A DNA stretch of 64,000 bases from Bacteroidaceae bacterium (GTDB lineage Bacteria > Bacteroidota > Bacteroidia > Bacteroidales > Bacteroidaceae): the NCBI GenBank assembly GCA_024398755.1, contig JAKSIQ010000005.1, forward strand, positions 17,691 to 81,690, written 5' to 3'. Below the pieces are notes generated by a model. It was not told the DNA's origin and made no database searches. It worked only from the letters and a program-made list of their open reading frames with translations. Of this stretch, positions 8,186 through 17,465 are shown piece by piece. Every line of letters starts with the position of its first letter. Positions within the stretch are counted from its first letter, which is position 1. The position numbers and the translations under genes were made by a program.

Positions 8186-8878
8186 TCAGTTAAGTCTGAA
8201 GTTTACAGGAAGCGTATATTTCACACGCACGGGTTTGCCGCGCTGTGAGCCTGCTTTCCATTTAGGCATGCCCTGCACGACGCGGACAGCCTCCTTATCC
8301 ATCAACGGGTTCACCGCCTTGATGACCTCGACATCAACAATCGATCCGTCCTTATTTACAATGAACTGAAGGACCACACGACCCTGGATATTGTTCTCAC
8401 GGCAGGTGGAAGGATACTTGATGTGGCTGCTCAGATACTTGAGAAGTGCCTCCTGACCTCCCGGGAATTCAGGCATATCCTCTACAATCATGAAAGGAGT
8501 GTCATCAACCTCCGGTTCCGGTTCGACTGCAATCTCCTCAAGTTCGGAGATGTCGATGAATTCAGTCTGGTCTTCGAGTGACGCGATTACTGTTTCCTCA
8601 ATTTCAGCATCATTTTCAACAATATCAATGATATCAGCCTTTGATACCGATGCTGGAGGTGGTGGAACGACTTTCTTTTCCGGAAGAGTGATAGGAATAA
8701 GTTCGTCATCCAGAGTGACTTCTCTGACTGCACCATAAATTTCGCCTTCTTCCTCCTTGTCCCTCTGTGTCCACTCCAAAGCGATGAACATTACAGAAAA
8801 GGCAAAGACAAAGCCCATGAGGAGAGCGGTTGACTTACCCCTCTCAAGGTCTGCACTTGCTGACTTTTTGATTTCCAT
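8186..8878 (-). CDS. tonB: energy transducer TonB
   Basis: A 230-residue TonB: short basic cytoplasmic N-terminus, one membrane helix at about residues 20-37, a periplasmic spacer with a Pro run and many acidic residues, and a C-terminal TonB domain from about residue 145 (LLKYLSSHIKYPS, GRVVLQFIVNKDGS, MPKWKAGSQRGKPV). It couples the inner-membrane proton motive force through ExbB/ExbD to outer-membrane TonB-dependent transporters. No exbB or exbD is nearby. It is flanked by its own -7 box upstream and terminator downstream, so it is probably monocistronic. Confidence 0.95.
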   Translation of the reverse strand: MEIKKSASADLERGKSTALLMGFVFAFSVMFIALEWTQRDKEEEGEIYGAVREVTLDDELIPITLPEKKVVPPPPASVSKADIIDIVENDAEIEETVIASLEDQTEFIDISELEEIAVEPEPEVDDTPFMIVEDMPEFPGGQEALLKYLSSHIKYPSTCRENNIQGRVVLQFIVNKDGSIVDVEVIKAVNPLMDKEAVRVVQGMPKWKAGSQRGKPVRVKYTLPVNFRLN

Positions 8879-8915
8879 ATTTTAAATTTTTGTATTGACA
8901 CAATTGTATATGTGG

Positions 8916-8923
8916 CAAAAATA
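8916..8923 (-). promoter_or_regulatory. -7 box of the tonB promoter
   Basis: TATTTTTG on the minus strand fits TAnnTTTG and lies 37 bases upstream of the tonB start codon, in the A+T-rich divergent region shared with porQ. Confidence 0.55.
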
Positions 8924-9018
8924 ACACTTTTTTTACTCAATGGACATCTCAGCACATTAATTTGTGTTTTTTTAGGATATCATTTGCCGGCATTGTGGGC
9001 AACAACCAAAGAAATGAG

Positions 9019-9026
9019 TACATTTG
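9019..9026 (+). promoter_or_regulatory. -7 box of the porQ-cmk-ispH promoter
   Basis: TACATTTG fits TAnnTTTG and ends 19 bases before the porQ ATG. With the tonB box at 8923-8916 this makes a divergent promoter region of about 170 bases. Confidence 0.6.
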
Positions 9027-9045
9027 CCTTAACTATTTCTGACTG

Positions 9046-10032
9046 ATGAAAGAAAAGCTGCACTCTGTCCTGACCATAGCGGCTCTGTCCTTATGCACAT
9101 TTGCATCGGGTCAGAGTCTGCAAAGTTCAATGGAGTTTCTGAAACTTCCGGTTTCAGCACATCAGGCCGCACTTGGATGTCAGGCGATATCAGCATCTGA
9201 CCACAGTCCCGCCCAGTTTCTGGCCAACCCCGCGCTGCTTTCAGAAGCCGACACATGTATGGTGGGCCTGAATGCCATGACCTGGATAGGCAGCACCACG
9301 GTTGCCGGAGCCCAGTTCTGCAATGTTCTCGGAGAGCGTTCAAGATATGGCTTCTCAGCCAGATACGTGGATTACGGTACTTCTAACCGTACTCTGCCTG
9401 ACGCAACCGTCACGGGGACGTTCTCATCAAAAGACATGGCACTCGGCATTTCATGTTCATACATGCTGACAGACAAACTCAGCGGCGGAGTCACCGGCAA
9501 TATGGTCTTTTCCCATTACGCTTCAATGACACAGGCCGCCGTCGGCATTGACCTGGGTCTTTACTGGAACGATACGGACAACGGTGTCAGCCTTGCTGTT
9601 ACCGCAAGAAATCTGGGCGGACAGATAAAAGCCTTCGAGAACGAATTCCAGAAAATGCCTTTCGATCTCACGGCAGGCATTACATGGAAACTCGAGCATT
9701 CCCCACTCAGACTGACGGCAACTATGGACGGGCTGACGGAATGGGACGAGAAAGACTTCTATTTCAACGAGAACCAGAAAATCAGCAAAGGCCAGATTTT
9801 CAGGCGTCACTTCTCATTCGGAGCGGATTTCATGCTGACAGACAGGCTGTACATTGCCGGCGGATGCAATCTGAGAAACCGGGATGAGCTTTCCGGCGGC
9901 GGGAAACGGGCATTTACGGGTTTTTCAATAGGTACCGGATTGAAAATGAACAGACTGGGCTTTGACATTTCGCTTGGTCAGTATCAGGTATCACATTCAT
10001 CACTTGTAATGAATTTCGCATTCAGAATATGA
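9046..10032 (+). CDS. porQ: type IX secretion system protein PorQ
   Basis: A 328-residue outer-membrane beta-barrel protein of the PorQ family. The signal peptide covers about residues 1-22 (cleavage after FASG). The next segment, [18 protein letters not shown], is typical of the PorQ/PorV N-terminus, and the protein ends with an aromatic barrel strand (MNFAFRI). PorQ works with PorU, PorV and PorZ in the attachment complex that joins T9SS cargo to surface lipopolysaccharide. It overlaps cmk by four bases (ATGA). Confidence 0.88.
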   Translation: MKEKLHSVLTIAALSLCTFASGQSLQSSMEFLKLPVSAHQAALGCQAISASDHSPAQFLANPALLSEADTCMVGLNAMTWIGSTTVAGAQFCNVLGERSRYGFSARYVDYGTSNRTLPDATVTGTFSSKDMALGISCSYMLTDKLSGGVTGNMVFSHYASMTQAAVGIDLGLYWNDTDNGVSLAVTARNLGGQIKAFENEFQKMPFDLTAGITWKLEHSPLRLTATMDGLTEWDEKDFYFNENQKISKGQIFRRHFSFGADFMLTDRLYIAGGCNLRNRDELSGGGKRAFTGFSIGTGLKMNRLGFDISLGQYQVSHSSLVMNFAFRI

Positions 10033-10715
10033 AAAAAATAATCATAGCAATGGACGGCCATTCGTCATGCGGCAAAAGCACAATGGCAAAAAAACTGGCG
10101 GCGGCAACCGGATACACATATATAGATACAGGTGCAATGTACCGCGCTGTCACTCTATTCTGTTTGGAAAACGGGCTGATAGGCTCCAACGGCATTGACA
10201 CTGTTGAACTTGAACGGTGCCTGCCGGATTTGAACATCAGTTTCGGGAAAGATGACGAAGGCCGGCAGTTCACGATGCTGAACGGGCGCAATGTTGAACG
10301 CGAAATACGCGGTATGGAAGTATCCTCAAACGTCAGCCCCGTATCTGCTCTTCCTTTTGTGCGCGAGGCGATGGTCGCACAACAGCGCATTATGGGCGGA
10401 AAAGGAGCTGTCATAATGGACGGACGCGACATCGGCACAACGGTATTTCCTGATGCCGAACTCAAGATATTCGTAACTGCACGCGATGACGTGAGAGCAC
10501 AACGCCGTTATGATGAAATGCGGCAGAAAGGCGACAATCCCGTTTACGAAGACGTTCTGGAAAACGTACGCCAGCGTGACTACATTGATTCACACAGAGA
10601 TGTGTCACCTCTACGGCAGGCTCCGGATGCCATAGTGCTTGACAACAGCGACATGACCATGGCTGAACAGGACGAATGGCTGATGCGGCATTATCTGGCA
10701 GCGGTCAAGGAATAA
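10029..10715 (+). CDS. cmk: cytidylate kinase
   Basis: A 228-residue (d)CMP kinase. The P-loop GHSSCGKST is at residues 10-18, the GAMYRAVT substrate segment follows at about 36-43, then [18 protein letters not shown] and the [13 protein letters not shown] lid region. It makes (d)CDP for nucleic acid and phospholipid synthesis. It overlaps porQ by four bases, and ispH follows 20 bases downstream. Confidence 0.96.
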   Translation: MKKIIIAMDGHSSCGKSTMAKKLAAATGYTYIDTGAMYRAVTLFCLENGLIGSNGIDTVELERCLPDLNISFGKDDEGRQFTMLNGRNVEREIRGMEVSSNVSPVSALPFVREAMVAQQRIMGGKGAVIMDGRDIGTTVFPDAELKIFVTARDDVRAQRRYDEMRQKGDNPVYEDVLENVRQRDYIDSHRDVSPLRQAPDAIVLDNSDMTMAEQDEWLMRHYLAAVKE

Positions 10716-10735
10716 GATTCAATCAGTTTCAAGAT

Positions 10736-11611
10736 ATGAGAGTCGGCATTGACAATGATTCCGGATTCTGTTTCGGCGTACTGTCAGCTATAGGCAAAGC
10801 TGAAGAAGAGCTTCGCGGAGATGGTTCTCTGTATTGTCTGGGGGACATTGTCCACAATGGCATAGAGTGCAAACGGCTGTCAGACATGGGGCTTCGCACC
10901 ATCGGCCACGAACAGTTCAATTCTCTACCTGCCGGTTCCAGAGTACTGCTTCGTGCGCACGGAGAACCGCCATTGACCTACAGGACAGCCAAAGAGCACG
11001 GGATCACCCTCATTGATGCGACATGTCCCGTAGTTCTGAAACTTCAGCAGCGCATTCTGGCCCAGTACAATGAAATGAATCCCAAGGAACAGCAGATTGT
11101 CATTTTCGGGCAGAAAGGCCATGCCGAAGTGTTGGGGCTTGTGGGACAGACCGATGGAAACGCTCTGGTCATTGAGCATGCTGACGAAATTGACCAGATT
11201 GACTTTTCCAAAGACGTTTTCCTGTATTCACAGACCACCAAATCGGCCGAAGACTACTACGGACTTGCAGCCCTGATAGAGAAACGGCTGCAACCGGGAA
11301 GGAAACTGGTCACAGCAAAGACAGTCTGCGGACAGGTGTCGCACCGAAGCCAGCACATTCGCGAATTTGCCAGCCAGTATGACCTTGTCCTGTTCGTATC
11401 GGGCAGGAAAAGTTCAAACGGCAAAGTACTTTTCGGTGAATGTCTTGAGGTGAATCCGCGTTCATATCACATAGAGAACAAGGACGACATTGACTTTTCG
11501 CTTTTTGAAGGAATAGAGAGTGTCGGCATATGCGGTGCCACATCGACCCCGAAATGGCTAATGGAGGAATGCCGCGACCATATTTTGAACCACTTCAATA
11601 ACCAACAGTAA
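10736..11611 (+). CDS. ispH: 4-hydroxy-3-methylbut-2-enyl diphosphate reductase
   Basis: A 291-residue IspH, the last enzyme of the MEP pathway, reducing HMBPP to IPP and DMAPP. Cysteines for the iron-sulfur cluster lie in SGFCFGV, DATCPVV and TVCGQ; RKSSNG and the C-terminal SVGICGATSTP are also typical. The start is ATG 10736 (MRVGIDNDSGFCFG); the in-frame start 60 bases earlier would overlap cmk and add unrelated residues. It gives precursor to the polyprenyl synthase at 7152-8132. Confidence 0.95.
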   Translation: MRVGIDNDSGFCFGVLSAIGKAEEELRGDGSLYCLGDIVHNGIECKRLSDMGLRTIGHEQFNSLPAGSRVLLRAHGEPPLTYRTAKEHGITLIDATCPVVLKLQQRILAQYNEMNPKEQQIVIFGQKGHAEVLGLVGQTDGNALVIEHADEIDQIDFSKDVFLYSQTTKSAEDYYGLAALIEKRLQPGRKLVTAKTVCGQVSHRSQHIREFASQYDLVLFVSGRKSSNGKVLFGECLEVNPRSYHIENKDDIDFSLFEGIESVGICGATSTPKWLMEECRDHILNHFNNQQ

Positions 11612-11614
11612 CTT

Positions 11615-12568
11615 ATGGGACTTAAGACAAATGAAATCGGCAGGACAGGCATGAAGGTTTGCAGTCTTGCGTTCGGCGCTTCATCACTGGGAGGCGTATT
11701 TCACGAAATCAATGAAAGCCGCGCCATTGACGCCGTGTTCACCGCTGTAGATAACGGACTGAACTTCATTGACGTATCACCATATTACGGACATTACAGA
11801 GCCGAGACCGTTTTAGGGAAAGCGCTCAGGGATATGCGGCGCGCCAAATATTATCTCTACACAACAGTCGGCCGCTACGGCAAGGACGGTGTCAACACAT
11901 GGGACTACAGTGCGAAACGCGCCACTGAGAGCGTTTTTGAAAGTATGGAACGGCTGAATGTCGACCATATTGACCTTATAAATGTACATGACATAGAGTT
12001 TCAGGCTGCCCTTCCCGGCGGTCTGCAGAAGGTGGTTGACGAAACGTTGCCAGCACTCGTGGAACTTCGCGAAAAGGGTATTGTCAGCCATGTAGGCATT
12101 ACAGACCTGCAATTGGAGAATCTCAAATGGGTCATCGACCACTGCCCCGCAGGCACCGTGGAAAGCGTGCTCAATTTCTGTCATTTCTGCCTGAACGATG
12201 AAAAACTCAACGACTACCTGGGTTACTTCGAGCAGAAAGGCATAGGTGTGATAAACGCATCACCGTTCTCAATGGGGCTGCTTTCGGAACGTGGCGTACC
12301 GGACTGGCATCCGGCACCGAAGCCATTGGTGGAAGCATGCACAAAAGCAGCCCGGCACTGCAAGTCAAAAGGGACATCCATCGAAAAGCTGGCAATACAG
12401 TATTCGCTCAGCAACCCTCGTATTGCAACGACCCTGTTCTCATCGGCCAACCCCGACAACGTTCTCAGGAACATAAAAGTTGCGGAAGAACCGCTGGACT
12501 GGGACCTTGTATTTGAGGTTCAGGAAATAATAGGGAGTCAGAAACGTGTAAGCTGGTGCAATTCATGA
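11615..12568 (+). CDS. aldo/keto reductase, L-galactose dehydrogenase-like, catalytic Lys replaced by Thr
   Basis: A 317-residue aldo/keto reductase. NFIDVSPYYG supplies Asp53 and Tyr58 and NVHDIEF supplies His125 of the usual Asp-Tyr-Lys-His tetrad. The lysine site, expected in a TKVGRYG context, reads TTVGRYG, so residue 84 is Thr (ACA, 11,864-11,866; Lys is AAA). With the two following genes it matches the L-galactose route described in Bacteroides vulgatus: dehydrogenase, lactonase, L-galactonate dehydrogenase. Expected reaction: L-galactose to L-galactono-1,5-lactone. Whether this copy is active is doubtful. It starts four bases after the ispH stop and overlaps the amidohydrolase by ATGA. 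Confidence 0.82.
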   Translation: MGLKTNEIGRTGMKVCSLAFGASSLGGVFHEINESRAIDAVFTAVDNGLNFIDVSPYYGHYRAETVLGKALRDMRRAKYYLYTTVGRYGKDGVNTWDYSAKRATESVFESMERLNVDHIDLINVHDIEFQAALPGGLQKVVDETLPALVELREKGIVSHVGITDLQLENLKWVIDHCPAGTVESVLNFCHFCLNDEKLNDYLGYFEQKGIGVINASPFSMGLLSERGVPDWHPAPKPLVEACTKAARHCKSKGTSIEKLAIQYSLSNPRIATTLFSSANPDNVLRNIKVAEEPLDWDLVFEVQEIIGSQKRVSWCNS

Positions 12569-13485
12569 AGATAATCGATGCGCATTCCCACCTGTGGCTA
12601 CGTCAGGACACTGTTGTTGACGGCAAGCCTATACGGACTCTTGAAAACGGGCGCTCTCTATTCATGGGCGAAGTGCGTCAGATGCTTCCTCCGTTCATCA
12701 CTGACGGCCGTAACACCGCTGAGATTTTCCTGTCCAACATGGATTACGCCCAGGTTACGGCTGCCGTTGTCGTTCAGGAATTCATAGATGGGGTGCAGAA
12801 TGATTATCTGGAGCAGGTTCAGAAAAAATATCAGGACCGGTTCCTATGCTGCTGCATGGCCGATTACCGGCAGGCTGGGTATTCCGATTATGTAAGAAGT
12901 CTGCTTGACAGGGGGTTCAAAGCTTTGGCAATTCCCGGTCACAGGTTAGGCATGCCAGGCGGAGGCCGGATTTCACTTACATGTCCTGAGATGATGTCCA
13001 TGTTCCACCTTCTTGAAGAGAGGAAGGCCATATTGTCCATTACACTTGAAGACGGAGCCGCACAGGTTCCCGAAATGGAAGAGGTGATAAGCGAATGTCC
13101 CAATCTGAAAATTGCAGTAGGACATTTCGGCATGGTCACACGTCCGGACTGGCTGGAACAGATAAAACTTGCACGACATACAAATGTCATGATGGAATCA
13201 GGCGGCATCACATGGCTGTTCAATGATGAGTTCTATCCGTTCAAAGGCGCAGTCAAAGCCATACGTGAAGCGGCAGACCTTGTCGGCATGAACAAACTGA
13301 TGTGGGGGTCTGACTACCCACGCACGATAACCGCCATCACATACCGCATGTCATATGACTTCATTTTGAAGTCCGATATGATATCATCCCAGGAGAAAGA
13401 GCAGTTCCTCGGGCTGAATGCAGCACGATTCTACGGAATAGACACAGAAATTGACATGCCGTATATAAAAAACATGTCAGAATGA
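12565..13485 (+). CDS. amidohydrolase family sugar lactonase, probably L-galactono-lactonase
   Basis: A 306-residue amidohydrolase-superfamily protein (COG2159-like TIM barrel). Metal ligands are visible as DAHSHLW near the N-terminus, a VGHFG His in the middle and WGSDYPR near the end. Placed between an aldose dehydrogenase and a sugar-acid dehydrogenase, it most likely opens the sugar lactone, as the equivalent Bacteroides enzyme does with L-galactono-1,5-lactone. ATG 12565 overlaps the previous stop (ATGA); an in-frame GTG three codons earlier is less likely. Confidence 0.82.
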   Translation: MKIIDAHSHLWLRQDTVVDGKPIRTLENGRSLFMGEVRQMLPPFITDGRNTAEIFLSNMDYAQVTAAVVVQEFIDGVQNDYLEQVQKKYQDRFLCCCMADYRQAGYSDYVRSLLDRGFKALAIPGHRLGMPGGGRISLTCPEMMSMFHLLEERKAILSITLEDGAAQVPEMEEVISECPNLKIAVGHFGMVTRPDWLEQIKLARHTNVMMESGGITWLFNDEFYPFKGAVKAIREAADLVGMNKLMWGSDYPRTITAITYRMSYDFILKSDMISSQEKEQFLGLNAARFYGIDTEIDMPYIKNMSE

Positions 13486-13504
13486 TAATATCCTAAGCAG
13501 CAAT

Positions 13505-14524
13505 ATGAGACTTGTCAGAATACCGTCTCCAGGAGTCATTTCGGTTGAAGAGGCTCCAAAACCGGAAGTCGCAGCCGGTCAGGTTCTTTTGAAGATGAAC
13601 TACGTAGGATTCTGCGGATCCGATCTGAACACATTCCTAGGGCGCAACCTCATGGCAAAAGAAGCCGTCATTCCCGGACATGAGACAGGTGCCACCATTG
13701 AAAGTACGGGCGCTGGAGTCCCTGACTTCCTGAAACCCGGCATGACTGTCACCGTCAATCCGTACACGAACTGCGGACATTGCGCAGCCTGCCGCTCAGG
13801 ACATGCGAACGCCTGCGAATTCAACGAAACGTTGGGTGTCCAGCGTGACGGGGCCATGCGCGATTACATGGTACTGCCATGGGAGAAAATCATTCCGGCG
13901 CAAGGCTTGAGTCCACGCGATTGCGCGCTTGTAGAGCCTATGAGTGTAGGTTTCCATGCCGTGTCACGTGCTCAGGTTACCGACAGTGATACGGTAATGG
14001 TCATGGGCTGCGGTATGATAGGAGTTGGTGCCATTGTACGTGCATCGTTGCGTGGAGCCACTGTCATTGCCGTCGATCTGGACGATGACAAACTGGCTCT
14101 GGCACGTCGTCTGGGTGCCGCACACACCATCAATTCCAAGACTCAGGACCTGCATTCAACCCTGATGGAGCTTACCGCTGGAACCGGTCCGAATGTTGTT
14201 ATTGAAGCCGTCGGCAGCGTGCCCACATATCAGGCAGCCATTGCCGAGGTCGCATACTCAGGCCGTGTTGTCTGTATCGGTTATTCAAAGAGCGACGTAC
14301 AGCTTCCGACATCGCTGTTTGTAAAGAAAGAACTGCACATATTCGGATCACGCAATGCTATGCCCGGCGATTTTGAAGCCGTAATACGTTACCTTCTGCG
14401 CGGGCAGTGCCCCACATCCGAACTCATTTCGTCATGCATAGGTCCGGGAAAAGCCTTCGATGCCATGCGGGAATGGGCCGATGCACCAGGCCGGGTATTC
14501 CGCATCGTTGTTGATTTCAACTAA
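13505..14524 (+). CDS. zinc-binding alcohol dehydrogenase, probably L-galactonate dehydrogenase
   Basis: A 339-residue medium-chain dehydrogenase. The catalytic zinc region is GFCGSDLNTF with IPGHETG; the structural zinc has four Cys in CGHCAACRSGHANAC; the Rossmann segment is VMGCGMIGVGAI followed by an acidic VDLDDDK, which favours NAD over NADP. By position after the lactonase it should oxidise L-galactonate to D-tagaturonate. It lies 19 bases after the lactonase stop, and the next promoter begins at its 3' end. Confidence 0.82.
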   Translation: MRLVRIPSPGVISVEEAPKPEVAAGQVLLKMNYVGFCGSDLNTFLGRNLMAKEAVIPGHETGATIESTGAGVPDFLKPGMTVTVNPYTNCGHCAACRSGHANACEFNETLGVQRDGAMRDYMVLPWEKIIPAQGLSPRDCALVEPMSVGFHAVSRAQVTDSDTVMVMGCGMIGVGAIVRASLRGATVIAVDLDDDKLALARRLGAAHTINSKTQDLHSTLMELTAGTGPNVVIEAVGSVPTYQAAIAEVAYSGRVVCIGYSKSDVQLPTSLFVKKELHIFGSRNAMPGDFEAVIRYLLRGQCPTSELISSCIGPGKAFDAMREWADAPGRVFRIVVDFN

Positions 14525-14538
14525 TTGGCATACCTTTG
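14508..14538 (+). promoter_or_regulatory. promoter of the 222-residue barrel gene
   Basis: TTG at 14,508-14,510, 20 bases, then TACCTTTG at 14,531-14,538, close to the Bacteroidota TTTG-N19-TAnnTTTG pattern. It overlaps the 3' end of the dehydrogenase gene and lies 34 bases before ATG 14573. Confidence 0.6.
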
Positions 14539-14572
14539 CGGGCAAAACAGCACAAATCAAACAACTGCAGTT

Positions 14573-15241
14573 ATGAAAAAGACATTGTCAACTCTTGTAG
14601 CCGTTCTTGGCATTTCAACACTCGCCAATGCGCAGGGATTCTTTATCGGAGGGTCCATCAGCGGAGAAAAAGACAAGAATTATGTATGGGAATTCAACCG
14701 TGAAGAAAAACAGTTTGGTAACAAAAGCGAATCTGAATATAAGACCTTCAGCATAGAGCCCGAAATCGGTTACTCATTCAATGACAATTGGGAAATGGGT
14801 GTATCTTTCATGTTTTCACAGCAGAAAGGTGATGAACTGGATACAGGAACCGATATGGGCGCATTGCTGTACGGGCGTCGCTATTTTGAACTTGGCGGCA
14901 ATTTCTCATGGTTCGTTGACGGTGGCGTGACATACTCCATAAGCAAAAACAGATTTCTCTGGGAGAATGATTCCATATCCAATTCAAAAGAACAGGAACT
15001 TGAATTTTTCATTGAACCGGGTATCTCCTACGACATCAATGACCATTGGAGTCTGGAAATGTCATTTGATTTCCTCTGTCTTTCATACGGTCTGAACTGG
15101 TATAAGGATCTGGATGAAAACAAAAATCCGAATGACAACAAATATTTCTCCAAGAGCCTGTCCTTTGAATGTTCTTCGATACCCGGAAGCATTTATGATA
15201 TCACAAATAATGTCAGTCTGAGCCTGTATTACAATTTCTGA
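14573..15241 (+). CDS. outer-membrane beta-barrel protein, uncharacterised
   Basis: A 222-residue protein with a clear signal peptide (MKKTLSTLVAVLGISTLANA) and then alternating strands rich in aromatic and polar residues, ending in NVSLSLYYNF, a terminal aromatic barrel strand. An 8-strand OmpA/OmpW-like barrel is plausible. No specific family is recognised. ATG 14573 is chosen because the -7 box ends at 14,538 and the signal peptide begins there. It probably forms its own unit; the next gene starts 43 bases downstream. Confidence 0.78.
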   Translation: MKKTLSTLVAVLGISTLANAQGFFIGGSISGEKDKNYVWEFNREEKQFGNKSESEYKTFSIEPEIGYSFNDNWEMGVSFMFSQQKGDELDTGTDMGALLYGRRYFELGGNFSWFVDGGVTYSISKNRFLWENDSISNSKEQELEFFIEPGISYDINDHWSLEMSFDFLCLSYGLNWYKDLDENKNPNDNKYFSKSLSFECSSIPGSIYDITNNVSLSLYYNF

Positions 15242-15284
15242 CACGATTACGGCACATAATCCTAATGCGGACCACATACAGGTT

Positions 15285-16301
15285 ATGAAAAAAGGCATAT
15301 CAACCACTCTGAAGATTGCACTGCCGCTGCTGATTTCGGCCGTGGTGCTGTATTTCACCTACCGGGACTACAATTTCGCCATGTTCCGGACCGACATGCG
15401 ACGCATCAACTGGCTCTGGCTGGCCGGAGCGCTGTCGTTCAGTGCATTGGGTCCGCTTTTTCGCGGATTGCGTTGGAATCTTCTGTTGGAACCCATCGGA
15501 TACGATGTTCCCCGGAAATACACCATCCTGACCGTCTTTTCAGGATACGCTGCAAACATAATCATTCCGCGCGTCGGAGAAATCTGCCGTTGCAGCATGC
15601 TGGAACGTGATGCGCGCGTACCTTTTTCCAAAGGTCTCGGGACATTGGTGGCAGAACGCTGTGTTGATGCCGTCCTGCTTGGTTTGATTGTCCTTGCAAG
15701 CATACTGTCGCAGTTGGGACAGTTCCGCCTGCTTCTGACACCCGATGCAGCCATGGCAGACCCGGCAGACCCGGTTCAAACCGAACCTTTGTACGCCAGC
15801 CCGACATTCCCATATTGGGTAGCGGGTATTATCCTGTTCTTCGTTCTGTGCTGGCTGTTGTGTTACAAACTTCATCTGTGGGATAAAATCAAAAATTTCA
15901 TAAAGGGTTTCTGGGAAGGTTTCCTCTCATTAAAACAGATAAGAAGGTTGCCCCTGTTCCTGATATACTCGTTCGGAATATGGGTATGCTATTATTTTGA
16001 ACTCTATCTGGCATTCTTCTGCCTGCCTGCCACCGCGGCCGTGGGTCCTGTTGCGGGTCTGGCCTGTTTTGCAGCAAGCAGCATAGCCGTACTGGTGCCG
16101 ACGCCCAACGGAGCCGGTCCATGGAATCTTGCAATAGTGAAAATGCTTGGCATCTACGGTGTACCCGAGGCCGATGCCCAGCCAATGTCTTTCGTACTTC
16201 ATTTCTGTCAGACCATGATATACCTGCTTTGCGGATTCATAGCATGGATGGCACTGAAATTCATAGAAACAAAACATAATGGAACATCCGGAAAACAGTG
16301 A
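15285..16301 (+). CDS. flippase-like multipass membrane protein (LPG synthase TM domain, UPF0104)
   Basis: A 338-residue integral membrane protein with about eight hydrophobic helices. The GLRWNLLLEPIG motif, NIIIPRVGEICRC and VPTPNGAGPWN near the C-terminus are typical of the lysylphosphatidylglycerol-synthase transmembrane family (UPF0104). Members without the synthase domain are thought to move lipid-linked substrates; the substrate is unknown. It overlaps meaB by 23 bases, so the pair is probably coupled. Confidence 0.82.
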   Translation: MKKGISTTLKIALPLLISAVVLYFTYRDYNFAMFRTDMRRINWLWLAGALSFSALGPLFRGLRWNLLLEPIGYDVPRKYTILTVFSGYAANIIIPRVGEICRCSMLERDARVPFSKGLGTLVAERCVDAVLLGLIVLASILSQLGQFRLLLTPDAAMADPADPVQTEPLYASPTFPYWVAGIILFFVLCWLLCYKLHLWDKIKNFIKGFWEGFLSLKQIRRLPLFLIYSFGIWVCYYFELYLAFFCLPATAAVGPVAGLACFAASSIAVLVPTPNGAGPWNLAIVKMLGIYGVPEADAQPMSFVLHFCQTMIYLLCGFIAWMALKFIETKHNGTSGKQ

Positions 16302-17385
16302 AGAATATAAAGGGCTTGCAGTAAACAGCGGTGTAATACAGCCAGACAGTGTCAACCCGTATTTCCAAGCGCATCGGCCCCGCCGCCAATCGCTCCTGAC
16401 TCCCGGAGAATACGTTGAGGGTATTGTCAAAGGCGACATTACGGTGCTCAGCCGTGCCGTAACACTTGTGGAAAGTCTTCGTCCCGAGCATCAGGCCATT
16501 GCGCAGGAAGTGATTGAAAAATGTCTGCCATACACCGGCAACTCGGTACGCATAGGTATCAGCGGTGTTCCTGGCGCCGGCAAGAGCACATCGATTGACG
16601 AATTCGGTCTGCACGTTCTGAAAGACGGAGGCCGACTTGCAGTGCTTGCCATAGACCCCAGTTCCGAGCGCACCAAGGGCAGCATTCTGGGTGACAAGAC
16701 CCGTATGGAAAAACTTTCGGTCCATCCGAATGCTTTCATACGCCCCAGCCCATCGGCCGGCAGTCTTGGCGGCGTGGCACGCAAGACCCGCGAGACCATA
16801 GTCCTATGTGAAGCGGCAGGCTTTGACAAAATTTTCGTTGAGACCGTAGGTGTTGGCCAGAGCGAGACAGCGGTTCATTCCATGGTTGATTTTTTCCTGC
16901 TCATACAACTGGCCGGCACCGGCGACGAACTGCAGGGAATAAAACGCGGCATCATGGAGATGGCCGACGGAATTGCCATCAACAAGGCCGACGGAGACAA
17001 CATACCGAAAGCCGAGATGGCAGCCCAGAGCTTCCGCAACGCCCTACGCCTGTTCCCTGCACCCGAAAGCGGCTGGACTCCACAGGTGGTCACATATTCA
17101 GGATTCTACGGTTTGAAGATCAAGGAAGTCTGGGACATGATATGGGCCTACATCGATTTCGTAAAGAAGAACGGTTATTTCCAGTTCCGCCGCAACGAAC
17201 AGGCAAAATACTGGATGTACGAGTCAATCAACGAAACCCTGAAGAACAGTTTCTACAACAGGCCTGAGATTGCCGCAGGACTGGAACAGGCCGAAAAGAA
17301 CGTGCTTGGAGGTCAGCAGACATCGTTCACCGCTGCACAGCAGCTTCTGTCCATGTATTTTGAATCGCTGAAGCAGAAGCCTTGA
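16279..17385 (+). CDS. meaB: methylmalonyl-CoA mutase-associated GTPase MeaB
   Basis: A 368-residue P-loop GTPase of the MeaB/ArgK family: GVPGAGKST at residues 95-103, an AIDPSS segment, GSILGDKTRM, ETVGVGQSE and NKADGDN (G4). It guards and helps reactivate adenosylcobalamin-dependent methylmalonyl-CoA mutase, used by many Bacteroidales for succinate-propionate conversion. The mutase genes are not in this window. It overlaps the upstream membrane protein gene by 23 bases. Confidence 0.93.
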   Translation: MEHPENSEEYKGLAVNSGVIQPDSVNPYFQAHRPRRQSLLTPGEYVEGIVKGDITVLSRAVTLVESLRPEHQAIAQEVIEKCLPYTGNSVRIGISGVPGAGKSTSIDEFGLHVLKDGGRLAVLAIDPSSERTKGSILGDKTRMEKLSVHPNAFIRPSPSAGSLGGVARKTRETIVLCEAAGFDKIFVETVGVGQSETAVHSMVDFFLLIQLAGTGDELQGIKRGIMEMADGIAINKADGDNIPKAEMAAQSFRNALRLFPAPESGWTPQVVTYSGFYGLKIKEVWDMIWAYIDFVKKNGYFQFRRNEQAKYWMYESINETLKNSFYNRPEIAAGLEQAEKNVLGGQQTSFTAAQQLLSMYFESLKQKP

Positions 17386-17424
17386 TTTTTGATGATATTG
17401 TATCCATCCTATTGTCAATTTGAG

Positions 17425-17432
17425 TACTTTTG
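17425..17432 (+). promoter_or_regulatory. -7 box of the rsmA promoter
   Basis: TACTTTTG fits TAnnTTTG and lies 33 bases before the rsmA start, in the gap after meaB. No -33 box at the ideal distance was found. Confidence 0.5.
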
Positions 17433-17465
17433 CAACGATAAACGGAAAGATCAACAACTGTATGG

